DNA of 64,000 nucleotides from an uncultured Paracoccaceae bacterium (GTDB lineage: Bacteria; Pseudomonadota; Alphaproteobacteria; Rhodobacterales; Rhodobacteraceae), in NCBI GenBank assembly GCA_947499715.1, contig CANMPL010000001.1:124001-188000 (forward strand), in the 5' to 3' direction. Shown here in pieces: positions 41,361 through 51,717 of this stretch. The translations under genes and the position numbers were made by a program. Below the pieces are notes generated by a model. The model saw nothing but the letters and a program-made list of their open reading frames with translations. It searched no databases and was not told the DNA's origin. Position 1 is the stretch's first letter. Every line of letters starts with the position of its first letter.

Positions 41361-41726
41361 TTAGTTGGTGCCAGATGTCGTTGGGGTCACCGGTGTTGTG
41401 GGGTTGCCACCACCGCCGCCGCCACCGCCGCCGCCGTTACCGTTGCCGCCGCCACCGCCGCCGTTACCGTTGCCGCCGTCACCATTGCCGCCGCCACCGC
41501 CGCCGCCTGCAGCCGCTGCGACAAGAACAAGCGGCCCGAGAATCGGAGCAAGCGCGGTCGCATCAAAGGCGCCAAGGTCGATGCACGCCTGAAGTTCGGC
41601 ATTCTCAGGTAAGGTACAATCAACGGTCGCTACCGTTTCATCCGCAGGAACTGTCGTGTCTTGCGCCCAAGTCGCCGTTGCAGTCGAAGCCACCACAAGT
41701 GCAGCTGTCATAAGTCGAATTGTCAT
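41361..41726 (-). CDS. Exported glycine-rich repeat protein
   Basis: A 121-residue protein from the ATG at 41726: signal peptide MTIRLMTAALVVASTATATWA, a short acidic region with two cysteines (VDCTLPENAELQACIDLG), a hydrophobic patch (APILGPLVLVAAAA), then about 40 residues made only of Gly, Asn and one Asp in GGGGGGNGDGG-like units, and a Thr/Pro tail. The glycine tract is coded by low-complexity DNA. It may be a surface or matrix protein; no family is recognised. It has its own strong terminator and lies just upstream of, and divergent from, the exopolysaccharide region. Confidence 0.7.
   Translation of the reverse strand: MTIRLMTAALVVASTATATWAQDTTVPADETVATVDCTLPENAELQACIDLGAFDATALAPILGPLVLVAAAAGGGGGGGNGDGGNGNGGGGGGNGNGGGGGGGGGGNPTTPVTPTTSGTN
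41399..41520. repeat. Low-complexity GCC/ACC triplet repeat coding Gly tract
   Basis: Repeating CCGCCG/CCACCG triplets broken by TTACCGTTG units; it codes the Gly-Gly-Asn-Gly tract on the minus strand and is prone to slippage. Confidence 0.85.
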
Positions 41727-41977
41727 CGGACGAGCCCTCATCAAAAATATCAAATTTGATATAACAGATCTGAACCGAGGACAGAAGATCATATTTTGTG
41801 CGAATATTTCGAATGCGATCTAATCCGCCTAAGCCAGACCGCGACCCGAATATCCCAACCGATTGCCCGATATGGAAGCCCTAAATCGGCGAGATGTCAT
41901 CCGTTGCTTTTTGCCAATTTTCGCGGCAAACCTGTTTGGTCACTAGAATGGGATTGGCAATGAAGGATGAGGGATCA

Positions 41978-44092
41978 ATGAACCGTGCCGTTGGTACGTT
42001 TCCGGCAGCGTCAGAATCGCTCGACCTGCGGTCCATCGTCGGGACATTGTGGCGCGGAAAGTGGATCATCCTACTGACGGCGCTGATTGGTATGATCGCT
42101 GCCGGATATTATGCCTTTGTTGTCGCTGTCCCCCAGTATCGGGCGACGGCGGTCGTGATCCTTGAGACGCAACAAGAAAGTGTCGTCGATCTGCAAAGCG
42201 TGGTCGGCGGGATATCAGCCGATACATCTGCCATTAATTCCGAGGTTGAGGTGCTGCGGGCGCGGTCCTTGATGGGCAAGGTGGTTGACCGATTGGACCT
42301 GACGCAGGACCCGGAATTCAATAATGCATTACGCCCGCCATCCTTGCGCGCGCGCCTCAGGGAACAGCTGAACCTGTTGATTGGACGGTCTGAACCATCC
42401 TTCGACCTGACGGACGCGCAACTTGCCGCAAGAGAGCGCGACGCAGTTGTGACCCGATTGTTAGGGCAGGTCACGGTGCGTAACGTGCCCTCGAGCCTTG
42501 TTTTTCAGATCACCGTACAGACGGAGAGCGCGACAAAATCCGCGCAAATCGCGGATACGATTGTGTCGTCCTACATCCTTAACCAACTTGAGGTGAAGTT
42601 TGAGGCGACAGAACAGGCGACGAGTTGGCTGTCTGATCGCGTCGCAGCCCTGCAGATCGAACTTGAAGATGCAGAAGCGCGGGTAAAGGACTTTAGTGCC
42701 AGCACGGATCTTGTATCGGTGGAGGGCTTGCAGGCGCTGGAGCGGCAAATCAAGGATTTGCGCGACCGGATTGACGCAGCAGAGACAGCGGAAGTCACTA
42801 CCCAAGCGCGGGTTGCTCAACTTATGGCGGCGGGGGATCGTGACGCCCAAGCAGAGGTCGCAGCTGACCCGCAGTTGAACCGCCTGCTTGTGCGCGCGCG
42901 TTCGGACGACAGCATCGCCACAGCATTTGACACACGCTTTGGTCAGATCCTTGCACGGGCAGAGCTGGAAGCGACGCGGAGCACTCAACAGTTGGAAGCG
43001 TTGCGCGCATCCCTGAGTCCGCTGGAAGGGCAGATTGAGACGCAGGGCCAGGATCTGATCGCATTGCAGCAGTTACAACGCGAGGCAGAAGCGTCCCGGC
43101 TGTTGTACGAATATTTTCTTGGGCGGCTCAAAGAGACCTCGGCGCAAGAAGGGATCCAACAGGCGGATAGTCGCATCCTTTCAGACGCGGTTGTCCCGAT
43201 TGAAGCCTCCGCACCGCGCAAGAGCCTGATCACTTTGGTCGGTGCGTTGATGGGGCTGTTTGTTGGGATGTTGCTGGTGACGCTACGCGAGAATAGCAAG
43301 AACGACTTCCGCACGGCGTCGGAGCTGGAGAATTTCACAGGCGAAGCGGTGTTGGGACAGATCCCATTGATCCCAGGTCGCGCACGAAAGCGCACGCTCG
43401 AGTATCTTGCCGAGAAACCGACCTCTGCCGCAGCGGAGGCGATCCGCAATCTGAGGACTTCGGTGCTATTGTCGAACGTCGACAAGCCGCCGCAAGTCTT
43501 GCTGTCGACCTCTTCGCTTCCGGCAGAGGGGAAGACCACAAACTCGCTCGCGCTGTCACAAAATCTTGCCGGGATGGGCAAAAAGGTCTTGTTGATCGAA
43601 GGCGATATCCGGCGCCGGACCTTTCAGGCCTATTTCGACGGGCTGCCAAAGACCGGCCTTGTGTCCGTCATGACCGGAGACGTCGCCATCGAGGACGCCA
43701 TCCTCTCGAGCCAGTTGCTGGGCGCTGATGTTTTGGGCGGCGAGCAGACGTCAACGAACGCCGCTGATCTATTTTCGTCGGAGAAGTTCAAGGCGATGCT
43801 TGCAGACATGCGGACGCGCTACGATTTCATCATTATTGACACGCCGCCGGTCTTGGTCGTGCCGGACGCACGTATCATTGCGCAACACGTCGACGCGATC
43901 TTGTTCACAGTGAAGTGGGACAGCACAACAAAGCCGCAAGTCGACGAATCTTTGCGGTTGTTCCGCGACGCGAACCTTAAGCTGGCGGGTCTTGTGCTAA
44001 GCCAAATCAGCCCCCGCGGCATGAAGCGTTATGGCTATGGCGGAAAGTACGGGGCTTATGGTGCCTATGGGGCGAAGTATTATACAAATTGA
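41978..44092 (+). CDS. Polysaccharide co-polymerase / BY tyrosine autokinase (Wzc/ExoP-like)
   Basis: A 704-residue inner-membrane protein controlling exopolysaccharide chain length and export. It has a Wzz domain between two membrane segments (about 25-50 and 410-432), with a coiled-coil periplasmic part, and a C-terminal cytoplasmic kinase with Walker A LPAEGKTTNSLALSQNLA (about 513), Walker A' VLLIEGDIRRRTF and Walker B FIIIDTPPVLV. The last 25 residues are a Tyr/Gly cluster (YGYGGKYGAYGAYGAKYY), the usual autophosphorylation tail. GAGGG lies before the chosen ATG; in-frame ATGs exist at 41948 and 41960. Confidence 0.94.
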   Translation: MNRAVGTFPAASESLDLRSIVGTLWRGKWIILLTALIGMIAAGYYAFVVAVPQYRATAVVILETQQESVVDLQSVVGGISADTSAINSEVEVLRARSLMGKVVDRLDLTQDPEFNNALRPPSLRARLREQLNLLIGRSEPSFDLTDAQLAARERDAVVTRLLGQVTVRNVPSSLVFQITVQTESATKSAQIADTIVSSYILNQLEVKFEATEQATSWLSDRVAALQIELEDAEARVKDFSASTDLVSVEGLQALERQIKDLRDRIDAAETAEVTTQARVAQLMAAGDRDAQAEVAADPQLNRLLVRARSDDSIATAFDTRFGQILARAELEATRSTQQLEALRASLSPLEGQIETQGQDLIALQQLQREAEASRLLYEYFLGRLKETSAQEGIQQADSRILSDAVVPIEASAPRKSLITLVGALMGLFVGMLLVTLRENSKNDFRTASELENFTGEAVLGQIPLIPGRARKRTLEYLAEKPTSAAAEAIRNLRTSVLLSNVDKPPQVLLSTSSLPAEGKTTNSLALSQNLAGMGKKVLLIEGDIRRRTFQAYFDGLPKTGLVSVMTGDVAIEDAILSSQLLGADVLGGEQTSTNAADLFSSEKFKAMLADMRTRYDFIIIDTPPVLVVPDARIIAQHVDAILFTVKWDSTTKPQVDESLRLFRDANLKLAGLVLSQISPRGMKRYGYGGKYGAYGAYGAKYYTN

Positions 44093-46025
44093 GCGCGTGA
44101 CCTTGATATTCAAGGCCGCGCTGATCGGGTTTTTCTGCGCAGCCGCTACGGTGGCAAGCGCCCAGGTTTCAGCCGAAAAACCATTACCCATGGGCGGGAC
44201 TATCGCGGATGATGGATCATCTGTTTCGTTGAATTGGTTTGATGCGCCGCGCACGCGCGCAGGTGCCGTTACGGTCAAGCGGCGGATCCTGGGCGAGACG
44301 GGTGCGGAAAGCTGGAAGACCATCGGCCCCAATCTAGGCACCGTGTTTTCCTATGAGGACACCACCACGGAGCCCGGCCAAGCCTACGAGTATCAGGTCC
44401 TGCGCACCGGCCGCACCCTGATTGATGTGGGTTACTGGGCAACCGGTGTTGACCTTCCCGCCCTGTCCCAAAGGGGTCTTGTCTATTTGGTCATCGATGA
44501 AACCGTTGTCGCCCCCCTGGCGGCCCATCTCGACAGATTTGAGACGGATCTGATTGGCGATGGCTGGCAAGTCACGCGGCGCGAAATCGCCCGCGGCAAC
44601 GACAGGGATCCGCTTGCCAATCTAGAGGCCGCGACGCGTCTGCGGTCTTGGCTCAGGTCGCGCTACGATGCCGCACCCGAGGTGGAACACGTGGTGATAC
44701 TTGTGGGTCGCGTTCCGGTCATCATGTCAGGCCGCGCGAACCCCGACGGCCATGAACCCGTGCCTCAACCGACCGACCTTTACTATGGCGATCTGGACGG
44801 TCAGTGGCGGATCACAGCCGCCGCCGCGTTGCAGGAAAATAGCGTTCCGAGCGATCACATCGAAATGCAGGTCGGGCGCATTGATTTTGCCAACCTCAGC
44901 GACAAAAACAAGGATGCCGAGATCCAGCTTTTGCGGGCCTATTTCGACAAGAACCACCATTGGAGGATGGGTTTGCATGGCGATCTGCGCCAGGCATACG
45001 GAGAGAGCAAATTCCTCGCGGTTGAAATCAACGGTCTGCGCAATGTTGTTGGCCCCGAAAGTGTCACGCCGGGCGGGCACCATGACGTGGGCGAGGAGCG
45101 GCCCTGGCTTTGGGGGCTCGATTTTGGCGATTGGAACGGGCGCAGGTACAGCACGAATTACGCAAACAAGGCCGTATTCGCGCTTAATTTTGGCAGCGGT
45201 AAACAGCATTTTGGCGCACCTCAAAATCCGATGACGGCGCTGCTGGCGCAACCTTGGTATCCGCTTGCCGTCGGATGGGGCGCGCGGCCCGCCTGGTGGC
45301 TGCATCACATGGCGCTGGGTGACACGATCGGCATGGTTCACAAGCGCACTGTGAATAATGGCACCGCAGATCAACCACACCTTGAAAGCATGGAATACTA
45401 CCCGACAGGCCAGTATTTGTGGCGCAATCCTGTGTGGGTCAATCTGTTGGGAGACCCGACGGTTCATGCCTATGTCTTGGCACCACCAAAAGGGCTGACC
45501 GCGCAGGCAACCGCATCGGGTACAGAGTTGAGATGGGGCGGATCAACAGATCCAGACGTTTTGGGATACCGGATATTTCGCGCCACAAAGGCCGACGGGG
45601 TTTTTGAACCAATCGACGGCGGACGCATAGTCGAAGGCCTGACTTTCCTAGATCCGGACCCGCTACCAGATACTCGCTATATGGTGCGTTCATTTGGCAA
45701 GAAGGTTGTTGTCGCAGGGTCGTTTTTCACGCTCTCCCAAGGCGTTTTTGCAGATGCCGATGGGGCGCAATCTACGGCTGAAGTCTTGGAGCTGCGCACG
45801 ACAACTGGGCAGGCCGTATCGCTACCGCTGGCATTCTCGGCGCCTGTGGACGGCACAATCCATGCCTTTGTAAGCGGGCCAGAACAAGGGAAGCTTGCCA
45901 TGGAAAACGGCAGATGGCGCTATACCCCACCGGCAGATTTCACGGGCCAAGTTACCTTGCGTTATACCGTTTCGGTCGGCGGTCAGACCGCGGACGCTGA
46001 CTTGCGAATTGCTGTCGCCGACTGA
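44067..46025 (+). CDS. Secreted gingipain-fold-like protein with Fn3/cadherin-like C-terminus
   Basis: A roughly 652-residue exported protein. The signal peptide is within the first 35 residues (TLIFKAALIGFFCAAATVASAQ). After an Fn3-like piece, the central part has an order of motifs seen in peptidase C25-like (gingipain) domains: VEHVVILVGRVPVI, PQPTDLYYGDLDGQW and IEMQVGRIDF, later LLGDPTVHAYV. I do not see a clear catalytic His-Gly/Cys pair, so it may be inactive. A second Fn3-like unit and a WRYTPPADFTGQVTLRYTV cadherin-type unit end it. The start (ATG 44067 or GTG 44097) overlaps or abuts the kinase gene, suggesting co-expression. Confidence 0.6.
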   Translation: MGRSIIQIERVTLIFKAALIGFFCAAATVASAQVSAEKPLPMGGTIADDGSSVSLNWFDAPRTRAGAVTVKRRILGETGAESWKTIGPNLGTVFSYEDTTTEPGQAYEYQVLRTGRTLIDVGYWATGVDLPALSQRGLVYLVIDETVVAPLAAHLDRFETDLIGDGWQVTRREIARGNDRDPLANLEAATRLRSWLRSRYDAAPEVEHVVILVGRVPVIMSGRANPDGHEPVPQPTDLYYGDLDGQWRITAAAALQENSVPSDHIEMQVGRIDFANLSDKNKDAEIQLLRAYFDKNHHWRMGLHGDLRQAYGESKFLAVEINGLRNVVGPESVTPGGHHDVGEERPWLWGLDFGDWNGRRYSTNYANKAVFALNFGSGKQHFGAPQNPMTALLAQPWYPLAVGWGARPAWWLHHMALGDTIGMVHKRTVNNGTADQPHLESMEYYPTGQYLWRNPVWVNLLGDPTVHAYVLAPPKGLTAQATASGTELRWGGSTDPDVLGYRIFRATKADGVFEPIDGGRIVEGLTFLDPDPLPDTRYMVRSFGKKVVVAGSFFTLSQGVFADADGAQSTAEVLELRTTTGQAVSLPLAFSAPVDGTIHAFVSGPEQGKLAMENGRWRYTPPADFTGQVTLRYTVSVGGQTADADLRIAVAD

Positions 46026-46137
46026 GGCGTCGTGAGGTCCGGTCGGCAAATATGCCATAGCAGGCAAAGATATCGCAGCATATCCTTGGACGAACATGCC
46101 TGCAGGAAGACGTCAAAGAATGATACAATACAGTGCA

Positions 46138-47004
46138 ATGAATGTCGGCGGGGTCATCGCAGCCGCTTGGTTTTTGACCGGCATGGCACAAGCCGACACA
46201 TTGAATGTTGTCAGTTCCTTTGTCTGGGAGCACGAAGCGATTGTCGGTTTGTCGGGCTTGGAAGTCTCTGATGACGGGGCGACATTTGTAACGATCAGTG
46301 ATCGCGGGTGGTATATCGCTGGGGAGTTCCTTCGCGCTGAAGGCGAAATCAAGGGTGCCGACATTCAAGAACACTTGCCAATCTTGGGGCAGGATGGTTT
46401 GCCTGTCGCGGCCCGCCGGATCGGCGACTGGTCCGATGCCGAAGGGCTTGCGATTGCACAGAACGGAACCTTTTGGGTCTCTTTCGAAAGATGGGCGCGC
46501 GTCTCGCAGTTTACCTCACCAGAGGTCGCCGGGACTTGGATCAGGGACCACCCCACATTCCAGCAATACGATGACAATCGCCAGCTTGAAGCAGTGGCGG
46601 TGGATGCAAATGGAACGGTCTATACATTCCCGGAAAACCCAACAGACGATGGATTTCCAATCTACCAATTGAACGGCGCCGATTGGGAGGTTCGCGGTCA
46701 CATCGCGCCAAGTGATGGCTTTGCCCTTGTCGGCGCGGATTTCGGGCCCGATGGGCAGCTATTCTTGCTAGAACGCAAACTGGTCCTTGGACTTTGGTGG
46801 CAAAACCGCGTGCGGCGGTTGGAAGACGTCACCAACCCCGACGACATTGAGACGTTATGGACGTCAAAACGCGGAGCCTACGATAACCTCGAAGGTATCG
46901 CAGTATGGCAGGATCAACGAGGACTGCGGGTCACCCTAGTGTCCGATAACAACGGTGATAAAGACGAGCCGACCACATTTGTTGAATTGCAGTTGGTCGA
47001 CTAG
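46138..47004 (+). CDS. Exported esterase-like/phytase-like propeller protein
   Basis: A 288-residue protein with signal peptide MNVGGVIAAAWFLTGMAQA (start at 46138). The rest, LSGLEVSDDGATFVTISDRGWY, WSDAEGLAIAQNGTFWVSFERW, LEAVAVDANGTVYTFPE and LEGIAVW, has the repeated blades of the phytase-like esterase domain (PF13449 type), a beta-propeller found in many Rhodobacterales exported proteins. Activity is unproven. It follows the C25-like gene by 112 bp in the same direction. Confidence 0.8.
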   Translation: MNVGGVIAAAWFLTGMAQADTLNVVSSFVWEHEAIVGLSGLEVSDDGATFVTISDRGWYIAGEFLRAEGEIKGADIQEHLPILGQDGLPVAARRIGDWSDAEGLAIAQNGTFWVSFERWARVSQFTSPEVAGTWIRDHPTFQQYDDNRQLEAVAVDANGTVYTFPENPTDDGFPIYQLNGADWEVRGHIAPSDGFALVGADFGPDGQLFLLERKLVLGLWWQNRVRRLEDVTNPDDIETLWTSKRGAYDNLEGIAVWQDQRGLRVTLVSDNNGDKDEPTTFVELQLVD

Positions 47005-47015
47005 TCCCGCACCTT

Positions 47016-48182
47016 TCAGTCTTCGCCTGACAAGTCTCTGGTAAAGATTTTGTCCGCGACGTCATCCAGTGCAGGTTCGTGCCGGTTCGCGACAATCACG
47101 TCTGAGACCTTTTTGAAGGCGGCAAGATCCGTCATCACAGCAGAATTGAAGAATTGATCTTCTTTCAGATGTGGTTCGTAAACGACGACCTCGATCCCTT
47201 TTGCCTTGATCCGTTTCATGATGCCCTGAATGGAGCTGTCGCGGAAATTGTCCGACCCCGCTTTCATTGTCAGGCGGTAGACACCGACGACCTTGGGCGC
47301 CATGGCAACAATTTTCTCGGCCAGGAAATCCTTGCGGGTCGTGTTCGCATCGACAATCGCACGGATCATATTTTGCGGAATATTAGCGTAGTTTGCCAAG
47401 AGCTGCTTGCTGTCCTTGGGCAGACAGTAACCGCCATATCCAAAGGACGGATTGTTGTAGTAGTCACCGACACGTGGGTCGGCACTTACGCCTTTGATGA
47501 TCTCACGGCTGTCGAGCCCCAGACTTAGAGCATAGCTGTCCAATTCGTTGAAGTAGGCCACGCGCATCGCAAGGAACGTGTTGGCAAAAAGCTTGATCGC
47601 TTCAGCCTCGGCTGGGCCGGTCAGAATAACCTCAACATCCTTTTTTTCCGCAGCATCGAGCAAAATATCGGCAAAGGCGCGTGCCCGATCTGAACGCTCA
47701 CCGACGACGATGCGGCTGGGGTATAGGTTATCGTGTAAGGCGTGGCCTTCTCGTAGAAATTCGGGACTGAAGATGACCTGCGTGGTGCCGATGTCTTTGC
47801 TGATCTTCTCGGTGTATCCCACGGGAATGGTCGATTTGATCACAATCGTCGCAGTTTGATTGACGGCGATCACGTCACGGATGACGGTCTCAACCGATGT
47901 TGTATCAAAGTAGGAGGTTTGCGGATCATAGTTGGTTGGTGTGGCGACAATCACAAAGTCAGCATCGACATAAGCTTCTGTTTTGTCGGTCGTTGCCCGA
48001 AGCTTAAGGCCGCCCTTGGCGAGGCGCGCTTCGATGTCTGGATCAATGATTGGGGCTTTGCCAGCGTTCAATCCCGCGACGCGCTCTTCATCAAGATCAA
48101 GCGCCACGACATCATGATTGGAAGCCAACAAAACGGCATTCGACAGGCCAACATAGCCAATACCAACAATCGCAATTTTCAT
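47016..48182 (-). CDS. UDP-glucose 6-dehydrogenase family
   Basis: A 388-residue NAD-dependent nucleotide-sugar dehydrogenase, probably making UDP-glucuronate for the exopolysaccharide. It has the Rossmann motif [45 protein letters not shown] and the active-site Cys in [17 protein letters not shown]. The short form, like E. coli Ugd, is about 388 residues, as here. It converges on the phytase-like gene with 11 bp between. Confidence 0.93.
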   Translation of the reverse strand: MKIAIVGIGYVGLSNAVLLASNHDVVALDLDEERVAGLNAGKAPIIDPDIEARLAKGGLKLRATTDKTEAYVDADFVIVATPTNYDPQTSYFDTTSVETVIRDVIAVNQTATIVIKSTIPVGYTEKISKDIGTTQVIFSPEFLREGHALHDNLYPSRIVVGERSDRARAFADILLDAAEKKDVEVILTGPAEAEAIKLFANTFLAMRVAYFNELDSYALSLGLDSREIIKGVSADPRVGDYYNNPSFGYGGYCLPKDSKQLLANYANIPQNMIRAIVDANTTRKDFLAEKIVAMAPKVVGVYRLTMKAGSDNFRDSSIQGIMKRIKAKGIEVVVYEPHLKEDQFFNSAVMTDLAAFKKVSDVIVANRHEPALDDVADKIFTRDLSGED

Positions 48183-48244
48183 TATTCCGCCTTCGCTCAG
48201 TTCCGGGGCAGTCTTAACACTACGGCGGAACGATGCGCCAGATT

Positions 48245-50071
48245 TTATGGCGAGGTGAGGAACGGCACCCTGTCGTGTGCCTTGATGAGGTCCGCAAAGG
48301 CCGGCATGCGCTGTTCCAGCTTGGCGGGACCGTTTGGCTCAAACAGTTCCGGGCGATCCGGCCAGACCTGGCAATCGAACTTGCTAACGCGGCATACCGT
48401 CAACCTTTGGCCGTCGACATCATACCAAAAGACCTTACCCATGATAAAATTGCCGAAAACGACATCCTTGTGCTGTGGCAGCCCATCCAAAAAGGTCTGG
48501 GGATCGGTGGCATGTGTCAGAGTCAGCGCGAGATCACGAAGGTCCGTGTTGTGAAGATAAATTGGTACGCTCATGTGGGAAAGGTCAGGGTGCAAGACGA
48601 TCAATGGCAGTCGGTTGATCGCAAGGTCGTTCAGAGATCCCTCTCCTGCGGTCAGCTCTCTTCCTTCATCAGAAGTGATGATCACGACCGTATTCTCAAG
48701 GGCCCCTCGACCTCGTAGGCCTGAGATTAGGGTCGCGACTGCCGCGTCGGCGGCTTGCAAAGCATCGATGCGAGATGGGTTTTCGATACCTGGTACGTTG
48801 TAAGGGCTATGGGTGCCCGTTGTCAGCATACTGACAAACCAGGGCTTGTCTGACGGTAAGGTATCAACAAATTCCAACGTCCGCTCCACAAGCGTGAGGT
48901 CATCGACACCCCAGCCGTTGCGGCCATGGGCGGTTTGCCAGTCACCATCCCCTTTCACGATGTCAAAACCCAAGAGTGGCAAGCGGGAATCTTTGTTCAT
49001 GTAGGCCAATTGGGCCGACTGAAGATAATTGGTCAGATAGCCCGACCGCGACAATTCGCTTGGCAGCGATTGACGTAATACTGTCGAAGATTCATCCAAC
49101 TCTACCCACTTGGGGAACTTACGTAGAAAAGACGGCGTGTCACTTGTAAGCGATGCATACAGACCATTTGCCGTAATGATTTGGCGACTTATATAGTTTT
49201 CAAAGCGCACCCCATCTTCGCCCAGCTGCTTTAGTGTCTTCATATCGCCGCGGGTAAGGCTCGCAATTGATAGCCCTTCGAGATAGACAACCATCAGGTT
49301 GTAACGCCCGGGCAAAGGTGGTGGCAGATTTGACCAGCTGAGCGCGGCGTCATCAGGTTTGGAAAAATCCAGCGGCAAGTCGCTGGCGACGTTGATAGGA
49401 ACCAAAGGATGCGTTTGAAGCCAATCAGGGGCGGCGGAATTAGATCTGACACCAAATATTGCCACAAAACACACGGCAATCGGTACCGCGACGCCGCCCG
49501 CTTGTCTTACCAACTGATGCTTTAGCGAAAGGGAGACTAACCCAGCCGTTGCGCCAATAAATAGGAAATATTTCAGAAGATCGGTAGTGAATGAGCCGCG
49601 CACAAAGGTTGGATCAAGACCCATGCCCAACATCGACGGCTCAATGTGACCATAGTTGTATTTGATATGTTCGACATTCGCTGCCAGGAAACCAACGAAT
49701 ATGACGCCCAAAATACGCACCAGCGCCTTACTGAAGAAACAAAGGATGATGGCTCCGATTGCAGCGAAGATAAAGTCATGTGCAAGACCACGCGCCACCA
49801 CAAAGGACTGTTCTCCCAGCCATTGAAACAGCACCTCAGTTTCTGTGAGAACCGACGCCTCACCTTTGATCTTACTCAGACCCTGTTGCTCTCGCCAAGA
49901 TTCTAAGGCGGCATAACCCGCGATGCGCAACGCGATCAGGCGACCCACAAAGCTTGCGATCGCAAGAAACCAGAAGATCTCGACAAATCGCTGCAACCGG
50001 GAATTTTGCCGATCAACATTTCGCACCTCCTGAATGCGACGCGCACCAAAACCAAGCGTTTCAGACATCAA
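48245..50071 (-). CDS. Sulfatase-fold membrane phosphoglycerol/phosphoethanolamine transferase-like protein
   Basis: A 608-residue protein with five or so N-terminal membrane helices (to about residue 200) and a large periplasmic alkaline-phosphatase-fold domain of the LtaS/OpgB/EptA type. Motifs: [11 protein letters not shown] (metal Glu), [13 protein letters not shown] (likely Thr nucleophile), [10 protein letters not shown] (metal His) and [11 protein letters not shown], where relatives usually have SDHG. It may decorate the polysaccharide or another glycan with a phospho-substituent. It stands upstream of the ugd gene in the same direction. Confidence 0.78.
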   Translation of the reverse strand: MMSETLGFGARRIQEVRNVDRQNSRLQRFVEIFWFLAIASFVGRLIALRIAGYAALESWREQQGLSKIKGEASVLTETEVLFQWLGEQSFVVARGLAHDFIFAAIGAIILCFFSKALVRILGVIFVGFLAANVEHIKYNYGHIEPSMLGMGLDPTFVRGSFTTDLLKYFLFIGATAGLVSLSLKHQLVRQAGGVAVPIAVCFVAIFGVRSNSAAPDWLQTHPLVPINVASDLPLDFSKPDDAALSWSNLPPPLPGRYNLMVVYLEGLSIASLTRGDMKTLKQLGEDGVRFENYISRQIITANGLYASLTSDTPSFLRKFPKWVELDESSTVLRQSLPSELSRSGYLTNYLQSAQLAYMNKDSRLPLLGFDIVKGDGDWQTAHGRNGWGVDDLTLVERTLEFVDTLPSDKPWFVSMLTTGTHSPYNVPGIENPSRIDALQAADAAVATLISGLRGRGALENTVVIITSDEGRELTAGEGSLNDLAINRLPLIVLHPDLSHMSVPIYLHNTDLRDLALTLTHATDPQTFLDGLPQHKDVVFGNFIMGKVFWYDVDGQRLTVCRVSKFDCQVWPDRPELFEPNGPAKLEQRMPAFADLIKAHDRVPFLTSP

Positions 50072-50289
50072 CTCTCCCAGAAACCGGCGAGGTTGATTAG
50101 ATTGAATTAAGCTTAACAGTTCGTTAATTTTGCTTAGTGCGGCACTGAAGACATTGTTTTCGCCGTTCTCGCGTCACGCTTTGAACAATTTCGCCTCCTA
50201 ACCTACTGTGGATAACGAAAGACGTTTGCGTCACGTATTTTAGGGCAAAAGCTGCGAAGACAAGCAGTGCGAGCGACAAGGAACTTTCG

Positions 50290-51714
50290 ATGAAAAACAT
50301 TACACCTGTCCTGCTATGCGGTGGTTCTGGCACGCGCCTGTGGCCCTTGTCTCGCAAGAGCTATCCCAAGCAGTTTGCACCACTCATCGGTGATGAAAGC
50401 CTATTTCAGGCCTCAACTCGGCGCCTGACGGGACATGGATACCTCGCGCCCATTGTTGTCACTGCCGATCCATTTCGCTTTATCGTGATCGAACAACTTG
50501 CTGCGATTGAAACCACCGCCCAATCGGTTTTGATCGAACCTCAGGGCCGCGACACCGGGCCAGCGGTTCTGTCCGCAGCGCTGCACGTTCACGCGCAAGA
50601 CCCTGAGGGCTTAATGCTTGTCGCCCCGTCAGATCATGTCATCCCCGATGCCACAGCATTTGCCAAATCCGTTGATGTAGCCCGACCTGCGGCAGAGGCA
50701 GGCAATTTGGTGACATTTGGTATTACGCCTGACCGTGCGGAAACCGGCTATGGCTATCTAGAACTCGACAAAGCCCCCGAAGCTTCTACGGATCCGCATC
50801 CGATCCCCTTGAAAGCATTTGTGGAAAAACCAGACGCTGCGCGCGCCGCAGAGATGTTGGTGTCAGGGCGTTTTCTTTGGAATGCTGGGATTTTCTTGTT
50901 CCGGGCAGACGCAATCGTCGCGGCATTCAAGACATTTGCGCCAGAGATGTACGAAGCCGTAACAAATTCATACCAGAGCGCGCAACAAGATCTTGGATTC
51001 ACGCGGCTAGATCCAGAATCGTGGCAGAACGCACCAGCGTTGTCGGTCGACTATGCCGTGATGGAAAAAGCAGAAAACCTTATGGTCGTTCCATTCGCGG
51101 CAAGATGGTCAGACCTTGGGGATTGGGCCGCCGTTTGGCGCGAGACGGAACAGGAAGGACTGGCATTGTCTGGTCCGGCAACTCAGATTGATTGCCATGA
51201 CACCTTGTTGCGGTCAGAGAACGAAACACAGGAAATTGTTGGCATTGGACTATCCGACGTCATCGCCGTCGCGATGCCAGATGCGGTACTTGTCGCCCAT
51301 AAAGACAGGGCACAGGATGTCAAAAAGGCGGTTGCGGCGCTGAAGTCGAAACACGCACCGCAAGCTGAAGCTTTCCCCAAAGATCACCGGCCTTGGGGCT
51401 GGTTCGAAAGCCTTGTCATTGGCGACCGTTTCCAAGTGAAGCGCATTGTCGTCCACCCTGGTGCGGCACTGAGCCTCCAGTCGCACCACCACCGTTCAGA
51501 ACACTGGATCGTCGTGCAGGGGACCGCGAAAGTTACTGTGGATGATGACGTCAAACTGGTGAGCGAGAACCAGTCCGTTTACATTCCACTCGGTGCCGTT
51601 CATCGCATGGAGAACCCCGGCATGCTGCCGATGGTCCTGATTGAGGTTCAGACCGGATCCTACCTTGGAGAAGACGACATCATTCGATATGAAGACGTCT
51701 ACGCGCGCGAGTAG
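50290..51714 (+). CDS. Mannose-1-phosphate guanylyltransferase / mannose-6-phosphate isomerase
   Basis: A 474-residue bifunctional enzyme giving GDP-mannose. The nucleotidyltransferase motif GGSGTRLWPLSR is at the N-terminus, FVEKPD and WNAGIFLFRADAI in the middle, and a C-terminal cupin isomerase domain has RPWGWFES, FQVKRIVVHPGAALSLQSHHH and HWIVVQGTAKV. Length is normal for ManC/XanB/AlgA. AAGGAAC lies 6 bases before the start. It converges on the polymerase gene with 3 bp between. Confidence 0.95.
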   Translation: MKNITPVLLCGGSGTRLWPLSRKSYPKQFAPLIGDESLFQASTRRLTGHGYLAPIVVTADPFRFIVIEQLAAIETTAQSVLIEPQGRDTGPAVLSAALHVHAQDPEGLMLVAPSDHVIPDATAFAKSVDVARPAAEAGNLVTFGITPDRAETGYGYLELDKAPEASTDPHPIPLKAFVEKPDAARAAEMLVSGRFLWNAGIFLFRADAIVAAFKTFAPEMYEAVTNSYQSAQQDLGFTRLDPESWQNAPALSVDYAVMEKAENLMVVPFAARWSDLGDWAAVWRETEQEGLALSGPATQIDCHDTLLRSENETQEIVGIGLSDVIAVAMPDAVLVAHKDRAQDVKKAVAALKSKHAPQAEAFPKDHRPWGWFESLVIGDRFQVKRIVVHPGAALSLQSHHHRSEHWIVVQGTAKVTVDDDVKLVSENQSVYIPLGAVHRMENPGMLPMVLIEVQTGSYLGEDDIIRYEDVYARE

Positions 51715-51717
51715 CGA

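Noticed and set aside
41399-41520. CRISPR-like array
   Set aside because: The repeat is triplet low complexity inside a coding region, with no spacer structure and no cas genes.
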